Shown here one piece after another: positions 30,939 through 39,300 of a stretch of 64,000 bases of DNA (the first letter of the stretch is position 1; every line of letters starts with the position of its first letter). The DNA lies in contig JBAXFU010000005.1 in the NCBI GenBank assembly GCA_037139735.1, positions 9,381 through 73,380 of the forward strand, written 5' to 3'. The notes under the pieces are model-generated. The model did no database searches. It saw nothing but the letters and a program-made list of their open reading frames with translations, and was not told the DNA's origin. This DNA comes from UBA2402 sp037139735. Lineage in GTDB: Bacteria > Planctomycetota > Phycisphaerae > Phycisphaerales > UBA1924. The translations under genes and the position numbers were made by a program.

Positions 30939-32042
30939 TCACGGCGCGACGACGACGATCTTGAACGTTCCGGGCTTCATCGCGGGCCGTTGACGGGGCG
31001 CGTCTTTGGGCGCATCCTTCGGCGTTTCCTCGGGAGCCTCGTACTCGGCCGAAGGGAGATACGCTCGGCGGGTCTTCGGATCCAGCACCAGCGTCTTGGC
31101 GCGCGTCGATGTGGGAAGCGTCTGGACCACCTCAAACTTGTCGTCCTTCGTCGAGACCACGCTGAGCGTGGCCCCGGCTCCTGCGTCCCATCCGCCCCCA
31201 TTCGAAGTCAGAACGAATCCACCGGCGGTGTCGAACTCGGCTCCATCCACACCCTTGCCGATCGGGGGAGTCGCCAGCACCTTGCCCGTCTCGATATCGA
31301 GGACGACAAGCCTTTCGTTGCCGCACGCCGCGAAGAGTCGCTTGTGAACGACATCGATGGCCAGACCAGTGGGCCCGTCCCCCGGGGCGAGCGAAAACCG
31401 CTTCTCAACCGCGAGCGCCTTCGGATCGACGCGAAGAACCTCGGAAGTATCTTCGACGTTGACATAGACTTTGCCCGTGCCGTCGGCAACCGGAAGCTCC
31501 GGCTGGCCACCCATCGCGATCGTGCCGAGGACCGAGCCGTCTTCCGCTTTGATCACGGTGGCATCGTGGCTCTTGCCGTTGAAGCAAAGGACTGTCTTGG
31601 TGACCGGTTCGAAGAGAATGGCATCGGGATTCCGCCCCGCCTTCACGGTCTGAAGGGTCTTGAGCGTCTTGAGGTCAAAGACAGTGACGGTGCCGGCCCT
31701 GCCGTTGCTGGTGAAACCACGGTTGAACGCCGTGGCAACTGCGACCCCGTGCACGCCCGCGGCATCGGCGATCTCGCCGACCACCGCACCCGATTCGGTG
31801 TCAATCACCATCACGCGGTTTCCGCGGGGCACGTACAGGCGATGAGCCTCCGAGTCCACGGCCAAAAGATCCCAGCCGCCCTCGCCGCCGATGTTGAACG
31901 TCTTCTCGACATGGAAGGGACCGACCTTCGCCTGCGGCGTTGCCGCCACCGCCGGAGTAGACGACGTTGCGGATCGCGGGGCCGCGCCGGGCTGGGCGAT
32001 GACGGACATTCCGAAAACAAGAGCAACGGTGGTGATGGGCAC
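30939..32042 (-). CDS. YncE-like exported beta-propeller protein
   Basis: 367 residues from a GTG with AAGGA upstream. A signal peptide (VPITTVALVFGMSVIAQPGA) precedes a repeated propeller pattern: DLLAVDSEAHRLYVPRGNRV followed by MVIDT, TVTVFDLKTLKTLQTV, NPDAILFEPVTKTVLCFNGK and RLFAACGNERLVVLDIETGK followed by VLAT. This matches the seven-bladed YVTN/YncE-type fold. A Pro/Lys/Asp-rich segment precedes the C-terminus. Such proteins occur in secreted binding roles and the ligand is unknown. It sits between two PepSY-like genes on the same strand and probably shares their control. Confidence 0.8.
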   Translation of the reverse strand: MPITTVALVFGMSVIAQPGAAPRSATSSTPAVAATPQAKVGPFHVEKTFNIGGEGGWDLLAVDSEAHRLYVPRGNRVMVIDTESGAVVGEIADAAGVHGVAVATAFNRGFTSNGRAGTVTVFDLKTLKTLQTVKAGRNPDAILFEPVTKTVLCFNGKSHDATVIKAEDGSVLGTIAMGGQPELPVADGTGKVYVNVEDTSEVLRVDPKALAVEKRFSLAPGDGPTGLAIDVVHKRLFAACGNERLVVLDIETGKVLATPPIGKGVDGAEFDTAGGFVLTSNGGGWDAGAGATLSVVSTKDDKFEVVQTLPTSTRAKTLVLDPKTRRAYLPSAEYEAPEETPKDAPKDAPRQRPAMKPGTFKIVVVAP

Positions 32043-32098
32043 GGGATCGTTCCTTGGGTTTGTCAAACACCGCGGGTCTTCGAGTCGCTCAGCGCCGA

Positions 32099-32410
32099 TT
32101 ACTTCTCGCCACCCTTTTCCTTCTCTTTCGAGATCACGGTGCCATCCTCGGCCACCTCGATGTCCCAAGCCACGCCATTGATCACCATGTCGGCGCTGTA
32201 GACCGTCTTGCCCTTCTTGACTTCCATCTCGACCTCGGTCACCTTTCCGCCCGCGCTCTCGCGTTCAAGTGTGGAACGAACGGCTGCCGGCACGTCGTTC
32301 ATCGCCACCGGGACCTCCTTCTCTTCGTGACCGCCTCCATGCGAAGCACAGCCGGAGAGTGTGGCGACGGCAACCAAGAGGGATGTGGCGAGCATTCGCG
32401 GACGGTTCAT
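32099..32410 (-). CDS. Small PepSY-like lipoprotein
   Basis: 103 residues. The lipoprotein signal peptide ends LSGC with lipidated Cys21, followed by a His/Gly stretch (ASHGGGHEE). A single PepSY-like domain follows: VPVAMNDVPAAVRSTLERES, KVTEVEMEVKKGKTVYSADM and WDIEVAEDGTVISKEKE. The start has a strong Shine-Dalgarno, AAGGAG, 8 bases before the ATG. A TCATCTG-type motif lies 57 bases upstream. PepSY domains of this type are often induced by neighbouring two-component systems. The histidines just after the lipidation site could bind metal. Confidence 0.8.
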   Translation of the reverse strand: MNRPRMLATSLLVAVATLSGCASHGGGHEEKEVPVAMNDVPAAVRSTLERESAGGKVTEVEMEVKKGKTVYSADMVINGVAWDIEVAEDGTVISKEKEKGGEK

Positions 32411-32692
32411 CGAGCGATCTCCTTGGAGTGTGGGATGGCATAACGTATTCCGCGAGGGAACGCCGACATGATGGTCAGATGACCCTCCGCCAACACGGCA
32501 TTCAGGCCTCGGGCAGGTCCAACGACCCGGCCCGGATGGGATTGCGCCGTGAAACGCAGAACGGCCCTCGAACCGTTCGATGGAAGGAAGTTCGAATCCC
32601 GCCAATGGTCAGGCTCAAGAGGCCCTGAAACGGGCCTCGAAACGAGCGCGATGAACCACCATCTGGATGGCGCAAGCCCCTTGCCCGCAATG
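32411..32692. other. Intergenic region between the PepSY-like lipoprotein gene and the tRNA-Pro terminator
   Basis: Apart from the Shine-Dalgarno and TCATCTG-type site of the lipoprotein gene, I see no gene here. A stretch near 32589 (GTTCGAATCCCGCC) resembles a tRNA T loop, but it has no pairing arms. Confidence 0.5.
32467..32482 (-). promoter_or_regulatory. Putative operator, copy 2 (TCATCTG-type motif)
   Basis: TCATCTGACCATCATG on the minus strand, 57 bases before the small PepSY-like lipoprotein gene. It differs from the site at 30806-30821 at only two central positions. Confidence 0.5.
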
Positions 32693-32725
32693 AGAAAGCC
32701 CTCCGACCTGCTCGCCGAAGGGCTT
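32693..32725 (-). terminator. Rho-independent terminator of tRNA-Pro
   Basis: On the minus strand, AAGCCCT (32725-32719) pairs with AGGGCTT (32702-32696) and is followed by a short T-rich tail, about 15 bases after the tRNA 3' end. Confidence 0.7.
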
Positions 32726-32739
32726 GATCTCGCAAGAAG

Positions 32740-32813
32740 TCAGGGTGACAGGATTTGAACCTGCGGCCTTCTGGACCCAAACCAGACGCTCTACCAAGCT
32801 GAGCTACACCCTG
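32740..32813 (-). tRNA. tRNA-Pro(UGG)
   Basis: 74 bases, full cloverleaf. Acceptor CAGGGTG pairs with CACCCTG, D stem GCTC/GAGC, anticodon stem TCTGG/CCAGA around loop TTTGGGT (anticodon TGG), T stem GCAGG/CCTGT around TTCAAAT. The C1-G72 pair and A73 are usual for bacterial proline tRNAs. CCA is not encoded. A terminator follows. Confidence 0.96.
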
Positions 32814-32848
32814 CTCGGAGGCATCATAGGGATGCCGCGGGGCCGCCA

Positions 32849-35800
32849 TCACTTGCCGCTGACCGGGACTTCCTTGAAGAGGAGCACGCGGGGCTTGTCG
32901 CCCGTCTTCACGACGTTGGAGCGATCGACGACCATCACGAACCGGCGGGCGATCGTGGGCGTGAGCACGTCCGTGGGCCCTAGGTTCTCGACGTCCGACT
33001 GCTGGTAGCCGTGCACGAGGAACCAGGCGATGAAGTAATCGCTCCGCGTCGTCGTGGAGTTGACCACGGCGTTGGCGATGGCGAGCTTCTCCTTGTACTC
33101 GTTGGGCATGGTGTCGGTGCCGACGTCCTCGCCGGGGGGCGTCGGGGGGGGCGCGATGACGTAGTCGGCCGGGGACGCGGGCAGGTACTTGCCCAGGAGC
33201 ACGCTGTCGACGCCCAGACCGCTCTGGTTGTTGGCGAAGAAGCCGGTGCCCGGGAGCGAGAGGGGGTTGGTCGCAAAGCCCATGTAGTCGATGCTGGTCC
33301 GCATCGAGGCCTCGTACGGATCGGCCGCCCCGAGGGAGCGGCCGCGATACCGGAGCGTCATCAGCGCGCCCAGGGACTGGAAGCCGGGCGTCTCGCTCAG
33401 GGCCGTGATGTCGGTCTCGACGCCGCGAGTGAGGACGTTGTCGGGCGAGGTCGACGGATTGGCGGGCCCCAAGGCCGCGTCGTAGTGCGAGTAACGAATG
33501 GAGTCGACCTCGATCGCCGCATTGGCCGGGTCGTAGACCAGGCGGCTCTGCGGACGCAGGGGCACCTCGATCTTGTCGCGGTTGGACACGAGCGTCGCGG
33601 CGAGGTCGACCGACTGATCGATCCCCGAACCCTCGCCCCACCACCCCGGCCCGACGCGAACGTTCGAGCCTTCGGCGGCCGTGGCCACCGTGCCTCCGCT
33701 GCACGACATCTGCGGCAGGTCGAGCATGCTCAACGCGCCGGTGAAGCTGATCACGTAGTGAACCTGGCGATAGGCGTTGAGCGACGCGTCCCAGCCGGTG
33801 CCGGGGTTGTCGGGGTCGCCCGCGCTCACCCAGACATTGTCTCGGCCCACCAAGGGCAACTTCTCGAGCGCGGCCTGCACGGCCGCGGGGCTCGCGCCGA
33901 CGGGAATGGGCGCCGTGGTCGCGCTCCCGCCGCGGTTGAGGGTCAGCGTGAAGGTCGACCCCGCGGCGGCCGTCACCCTGAGCGTCTGGACCTCGCTCCG
34001 CTCGGCCCTGGTCATGGGGCTGAGCATGGGCAGGCAGCGGGCCACCGCGAGCGGTGCGGCGTTGATGTTGATGAGGCCCGGCACGGCCCGCGTCACCGAC
34101 TCCTCGCCCGACACGCCCGCGCTGAACATGTCGAGCACGTTGAGCGCCAGGGGGATCTGCGTGAAGAACCGCTGATCGCGACCGGTGCCGGCCGTGAAGG
34201 TGCCGTTGGCGTCGCCGTCGACGTTGAAGAAGGGGGCGAAGTCGTCAAGCACGAGGTTGCCGCGATCGAACAGCGGGCGGAACGTCTCTCGCCCCGCCAC
34301 GACGCCCATCGACTTGGGATGGGACAGCACGGAAGGATCGTTCACGCGGGTCGAGCGGTCGTAGCCCATCGCGCCGGCGATGGCCTCCCCCAGCGTGGTC
34401 CAGCGAGCGTCGAGATCCTTGTTGTCGGTGCCCGTCGAGGTCAGGGGGGACTCCATCGGGCCGATGCCCATCGGCAGCAGCATGTCGCCCACGCGGAGCG
34501 TCGAGTGCGTCTTCGCGCCGTTGCCCGACCCGTCGCGCACGAAGAACGTGCTCGTGAACCGCTCGGCCAGCGGGCTCGACCCCACGGGCGCGTTGCTCGT
34601 GATCAACTGGGCGTACTGCTGGTCGTAGGGGGTGTCGACGTTGGGCGTCGTCGAGTTGGGCGGCATCGGACGCGTCAGCGTGCCGGTCTCCCACTCCGCC
34701 GTCGACGCGGCCACCTTCTCCGTGCCCGAGAAAGCGATGGCGGGGCAGAAGATCTCGGTGCGAGTGGCCGCGGCCCACCGACGCAGCGTCGGTTGGGCGG
34801 CCTTGCCGCTTCGCGCGTCGCTGTCGAAGTAGCCCGCATCGAGCCGCTTCCAGGTCACGCCGTCGGTCTGGTCCTGGATCACGAAGGTGTTCCAGGAGGG
34901 CACCGCGGGCGTGGCGCCGTAGTCGCCCCCGGCCTTGGACTCGAGGCAGAACCCCGGCAACGCGCCCGCCGGAATCTGGCGGTTCGCCGCGATCGAGGGG
35001 TCCTCGGGGCGACGCACGCCCACCCACAGCGTGGCGGTGATGCCGTCAAGGTAACGCCCGTCGGAGGCGTCGCTGCCGCTCACCTCGATGTCATCCTCGG
35101 CCGACCCCGCGGCGACCTTGAACCTCGCGTCGAGATCGACATAGCCGTTGGTCGTCGGGTCCAAGGGCACCCGCAGGCGATCGACGAGTTGATCGTTCGA
35201 GTAGTCGTTGCGCACGTACGCCGTCACCGACGTGACCGGCAGGGGCGTCGCGCCGTCCCACGTGTTGCCCGGCAGCGAGATCGACTGCGTCGCGTACTCG
35301 CCGGCGACCGCCGGCGAACTTGCGCCAGGCACGCCCGCACGCACGGCGCGCCAGAGCTGCACCTCGGTGTTCTCGATCAGCTTCGCGAGGGGCGCGGGCG
35401 TTCCAGGCTCGCGGAACTCGAGCTTGATGTCGCGGCCGTCGATGTTCTGGTGCATCAACTGGCCGAAGGCCAGCGGATCGAGCGTGCCCGAGGCGTCTCG
35501 CCACGGCTTGAAGGCGCCCTGATCGTTGGGCAGGCGGGACTGGTTGAACGAGCCGAGCTGCCCGGCCGTCGGACCGGTCGCCGAAGGATCGATCTCCGGA
35601 ATCCAGACGTACTCGTCGTTGGGGTTCGCGTTCGGTCCCGACTTGAGCTGGCGCTCGATGAGCGCGCGAATCGCCGCCCGCTTGTTCCCGCCCGCGGGAA
35701 TGAAGTTGGTGTCGGCCGTCAGGAGGTTCCGCTCGATGATCGTCCGCGGCATCTGCGACGTGGCGTAGACCACCACCGACGCGCCCGCCTTGATCGTCAC

Positions 35801-38800
35801 CGGCTTGGCCGTCACGTCCAGCCCGCCCGCGAGGGCGGCGGCCGGATAGTCGAGCGTGCCGGGATCGGCCTCCTCGGTCAGCCCCGTCAGCATGAACGTC
35901 CTGCCGCCGAACCGCAGGTAGTAGAAGTCCCGCTGGCGGTCGAGCGAGTAGGCCGCGCCGTCGCCCTGGTCGATCTGCCTGGCGAAGGGGATCGCCGGCG
36001 CGGTGCCCGGGTTCGATGCGTTCAACGCGGCCGCCGGATCGCCGATGGTGATGTCGACGCCGAAGGGGTTGTGCAGCCGGAAGGCCGCCACGCGATACAT
36101 CAGGTCGTAGTTGAACTCGGTGACGTCGGGACGGATGTCCACCGGCCTCGGAGAGGCGCCCGGGTCGGAGGGATCCCAACCGTCGCTGCTGCCCGGAGGC
36201 GTCGCCAACTGGGGCCGATCGGTGTACACCGTGAAGGTGGCCATCGCCGTCACGAAGGGCTGCGGCTCGATGCCGTAGATGTTCACCGCCGGCGCCACGA
36301 GCGAGCCGCCGGTGCCGGCCGCCGCCAGTCGCGTCGAGGCCGTGCCCCGCAGGCCCATCGCCTCGTCGAGGTCCAGCCGCCGGCCGTCGCCCGCGCCCGT
36401 CGCGCTCTCCTGCCACCACGGGAAGGCCGGGTTGTTGTTGAGGCCCGCGTACGCGGCGTTGTTGAGGATGAGGGTCCACGCGCCGGGCACCGTGTCGGCG
36501 TCGGCGAGATCGCCCATGTTGGCCGCCATGTGGGCGGCCGCGAGGATCGCCGTCTCGCTCCCCTCGTAGCCGTAGGTCGTCGTCTTGAGCTGGTTGAACT
36601 GCCCCGCGGCGCGATCCCACGACGCGCCGATGTTCGAGTACGGCAGCAGCGCGTTGCAGTAGGTGCCGAAGATGGCGTTGAGCGAGGCCAACGCGATGGG
36701 CTGGCCCGGGAAGCTGACGTAGTTGCGCAGCAGCTGCGTCGCGTTGGTCTTCACCTCGGTGGCGTCGATGCGGTCGAAGTTCACGCCCCGGCCGTCGAGG
36801 CCGCGACCCGTGAAGATCGAGCGTGCGCCGCTCACCGTCGTCAGCCGTTGGCGAACGTCGGCATCGAGTTGCAGCCTCGCCTTGACGTCGGCCCGGCCGT
36901 CGGCGCCGGCCGTCTGGTCCCGCACGCCCGAGGCCGTGTCGCGCGTCAACTCGAGTTCCGGTCCGCGGTTGCTGCGCAGCGGATCGAGCCGCCTGGGGTC
37001 GGGCGAGTTCGCGGGAATCGCCGCCACCGGGAGGTCGAAGGGCAGACGATCGCGGCCGCCCAGGACGCGTTCGAGGTTCGACAGCACGTTGATGTCGTTG
37101 CTCGCGCGGTACGTGAGCAACTCCGCCAGATCATCGGCGCCGAACGCGCCCGAGGCCTGGAACTGCGAGATCGCGGCCCCGGCATCGTTGAGGATCGCCG
37201 CGTTGGTGCCCAGCGTCGAGGCGACCTGCGAGGCGTAGTGCTCGGCGCGACGTCGCGGCAGCGAGGGATAGAGACCCTCGCCCGTCGCCGCGCTGGGCGT
37301 GTATGGCGGAGGCGAGTGCACGTCGCCCGCATTGGTCGAGATGCCCGCCCCCGACAGGAGCGTCGTCGTCGGGAAGACCTTGAGGGTCGCCCCACCGGCG
37401 CCGGGCGTCGCGCCGTCCTGCCCGGGCACGAAGTCCCACAGTCGCCTCGCGATGGGGTCGCGAGGATCGCGGTTGCCCTGCTGGCCGTTGATGTCCCACC
37501 CGAAACGATCGAAGGCCGCCCCCGCGTACACCGCGTAGAGATTCATCCCGCGGTACTCGATCGACGGATCGGTGGCGCTCGCCAGGGGCACATACGCGCC
37601 CGAGGCCAGCGACAGCCGGAGCGACGTGTAGGCCATCGAACCCGTCGTGTACGCGCGAATGGCGTCATAGCCGGTGTTCGCCGGCGGCGGCGTCGCGGTG
37701 CCGGGCGTCACGCCGGGCACCGGCCCGTAGTTGCCCGGCGCGAGCCCGCTCGGATCCTCGGTGGCCGAGGGATTCACGATCCCGTCATAGCCCGCCTGCG
37801 CCCGCCCGAGCAACCCGGCGAAGAGGCTCGGCTTGGCGCGGTAGCCGTCGTACACGTCGTGCAGCGTCAGCAGCCGCCGCAGATCGACGTCGGCCGGCGT
37901 CAGGCCCGCGGGATAGGTCGCCGTCGGCGCGGCGGCCAGATCCGTCGCCGTGTTGACGTTCACCATGCCCGACGCGTCGATGATCCGGACCGCGAAGAAG
38001 TAGCGGAACTTCCCGTCGCTTTCCAGCAGGTTCAGCACGCGCGACGCGTCGCCCGAGAGATCAAAGGCCCGCGAGTCGGTCAACTGCATCCACCGCGAGT
38101 CGAACATCCCGTCGCCGTCGGCGTCGGCCCATTGGTACGGAAGGTAATACGCCGTGCCCGGCCCGTTGGCGGGGCCGCGGTTTTCCTGCGCGAGGCGGAA
38201 GGCGCCCCGCTGCCACGAATCCCAGTACGCCGGCACCACGCGGTTCGCCGCCGTCACCGACGCGCCCCACGCCGTGAAGGAGCCCGCCGCGCCGTTGTTG
38301 TCCGCGTCGCCGACGTTGTCGGCGCCCGACAGGAGCGACAACCCCTCCGACAGGCGGGGCAACGCGCCGAAGTCGCCCGCGAAGGTGCCAAAGCCCGGCA
38401 TCGCGTTCAGGTTGCCGATGCGACGGCCCCCCACCACCGGGGCGAGGTTGTACAGGTTCACGAACTTGCCGTCGGGCGCGACGTTCGAGATGTGCAGCCA
38501 GTCCTTCTTGGCCCCCGCGGGTTCGATCGCGTAGCGGTCGTACGGCGCGGCCGTGAAGTCGTTGCCCCCGGGCTTGAAGCCCAGCCACGTGGGTTCGTTC
38601 GACGCCAGCCACGGATCGCTGGGCGCCATCCTCGCCGGGATCGTCCCCGTGAAGGCCGGATCCGGGTTCTCCCGCGACGGGGGACCCATCGCCGGATCCC
38701 GCAGCCGCACGTACGACCCCACCGGGTTGAAGGCCGTCGCCCGGTCGAGCGTCACGCTGCTCCGCGTCCAGTCGGTCCAGCCGTAGTCCGACGCCTCTCG

Positions 38801-39196
38801 CATCAGCACCGGCTCGTCCGCCGGCGCATCGGCACGCCCCGACCGGATTCCGCTGTTGTCGTAGTACGACGCCAACGCGTCCGCGCCGATGATCCGCACC
38901 GACAGGTAATCCGCCATCTGCTGCGGCACGTCGTCGAGCCGCTCTCGCCGCGCCAGCGCGGCCTTCGTCCGCGTGTCCTGGTTGCCCACGCTCACGTACA
39001 CCAGCATCACCACGGCCAAAAGGGCCAGCGTGCCCACCACGATCACCAGGAACGAGCCGCGGCTGCGCCGGTTCCACGCGGCAGGCGCGCCGCTCACGCC
39101 ACGCAAGACCGCGGCAAGACCGGGTTCTCCTCGCCCGGGAGCGTCCACTCCCGTCGTCGCGGGGGTCTTGCCTTCATGAGTGCTGGACATGTCCAT
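32849..39196 (-). CDS. Giant GspK-like minor pseudopilin-associated protein
   Basis: 2115 residues. The N-terminus has a basic stretch and one membrane helix at about 48-70 (RRSRGSFLVIVVGTLALLAV), as in GspK/PulK. Two GspK-type landmarks are present: VRIIDASGMVNVNTATD (about 404) and PGLININAAPLAVARCLPML (about 1707). Between them lie many beta-rich, Gly/Asn/Asp-rich segments and calcium-loop-like stretches such as DADGDGMFD and NVDGDANGTF. GspK caps the pseudopilus tip in type II secretion and binds calcium, but is normally about 300-350 residues, so this is a roughly sixfold expansion. Last gene of the pilus cluster, 105 bases after the GspJ-like gene. The Gly-Phe prepilin cleavage site is not canonical (RGSFLV). 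Confidence 0.7.
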   Translation of the reverse strand: MDMSSTHEGKTPATTGVDAPGRGEPGLAAVLRGVSGAPAAWNRRSRGSFLVIVVGTLALLAVVMLVYVSVGNQDTRTKAALARRERLDDVPQQMADYLSVRIIGADALASYYDNSGIRSGRADAPADEPVLMREASDYGWTDWTRSSVTLDRATAFNPVGSYVRLRDPAMGPPSRENPDPAFTGTIPARMAPSDPWLASNEPTWLGFKPGGNDFTAAPYDRYAIEPAGAKKDWLHISNVAPDGKFVNLYNLAPVVGGRRIGNLNAMPGFGTFAGDFGALPRLSEGLSLLSGADNVGDADNNGAAGSFTAWGASVTAANRVVPAYWDSWQRGAFRLAQENRGPANGPGTAYYLPYQWADADGDGMFDSRWMQLTDSRAFDLSGDASRVLNLLESDGKFRYFFAVRIIDASGMVNVNTATDLAAAPTATYPAGLTPADVDLRRLLTLHDVYDGYRAKPSLFAGLLGRAQAGYDGIVNPSATEDPSGLAPGNYGPVPGVTPGTATPPPANTGYDAIRAYTTGSMAYTSLRLSLASGAYVPLASATDPSIEYRGMNLYAVYAGAAFDRFGWDINGQQGNRDPRDPIARRLWDFVPGQDGATPGAGGATLKVFPTTTLLSGAGISTNAGDVHSPPPYTPSAATGEGLYPSLPRRRAEHYASQVASTLGTNAAILNDAGAAISQFQASGAFGADDLAELLTYRASNDINVLSNLERVLGGRDRLPFDLPVAAIPANSPDPRRLDPLRSNRGPELELTRDTASGVRDQTAGADGRADVKARLQLDADVRQRLTTVSGARSIFTGRGLDGRGVNFDRIDATEVKTNATQLLRNYVSFPGQPIALASLNAIFGTYCNALLPYSNIGASWDRAAGQFNQLKTTTYGYEGSETAILAAAHMAANMGDLADADTVPGAWTLILNNAAYAGLNNNPAFPWWQESATGAGDGRRLDLDEAMGLRGTASTRLAAAGTGGSLVAPAVNIYGIEPQPFVTAMATFTVYTDRPQLATPPGSSDGWDPSDPGASPRPVDIRPDVTEFNYDLMYRVAAFRLHNPFGVDITIGDPAAALNASNPGTAPAIPFARQIDQGDGAAYSLDRQRDFYYLRFGGRTFMLTGLTEEADPGTLDYPAAALAGGLDVTAKPVTIKAGASVVVYATSQMPRTIIERNLLTADTNFIPAGGNKRAAIRALIERQLKSGPNANPNDEYVWIPEIDPSATGPTAGQLGSFNQSRLPNDQGAFKPWRDASGTLDPLAFGQLMHQNIDGRDIKLEFREPGTPAPLAKLIENTEVQLWRAVRAGVPGASSPAVAGEYATQSISLPGNTWDGATPLPVTSVTAYVRNDYSNDQLVDRLRVPLDPTTNGYVDLDARFKVAAGSAEDDIEVSGSDASDGRYLDGITATLWVGVRRPEDPSIAANRQIPAGALPGFCLESKAGGDYGATPAVPSWNTFVIQDQTDGVTWKRLDAGYFDSDARSGKAAQPTLRRWAAATRTEIFCPAIAFSGTEKVAASTAEWETGTLTRPMPPNSTTPNVDTPYDQQYAQLITSNAPVGSSPLAERFTSTFFVRDGSGNGAKTHSTLRVGDMLLPMGIGPMESPLTSTGTDNKDLDARWTTLGEAIAGAMGYDRSTRVNDPSVLSHPKSMGVVAGRETFRPLFDRGNLVLDDFAPFFNVDGDANGTFTAGTGRDQRFFTQIPLALNVLDMFSAGVSGEESVTRAVPGLININAAPLAVARCLPMLSPMTRAERSEVQTLRVTAAAGSTFTLTLNRGGSATTAPIPVGASPAAVQAALEKLPLVGRDNVWVSAGDPDNPGTGWDASLNAYRQVHYVISFTGALSMLDLPQMSCSGGTVATAAEGSNVRVGPGWWGEGSGIDQSVDLAATLVSNRDKIEVPLRPQSRLVYDPANAAIEVDSIRYSHYDAALGPANPSTSPDNVLTRGVETDITALSETPGFQSLGALMTLRYRGRSLGAADPYEASMRTSIDYMGFATNPLSLPGTGFFANNQSGLGVDSVLLGKYLPASPADYVIAPPPTPPGEDVGTDTMPNEYKEKLAIANAVVNSTTTRSDYFIAWFLVHGYQQSDVENLGPTDVLTPTIARRFVMVVDRSNVVKTGDKPRVLLFKEVPVSGK

Positions 39197-39300
39197 GGCT
39201 CCGTTGCGCTGTGCTCTTCACGGCCCGGCGGATCGTGCCCGCCCACGCCGATCGTTGTTGTGTCCGTCAACCCGTCCCGCATCCCCCGCCATGCGCCGAC

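Noticed and set aside
32570..32605. A tRNA T-loop-like sequence (GTTCGAATCC) on the plus strand.
   Set aside because: The flanking bases do not form a T stem and no anticodon or acceptor arms can be drawn.
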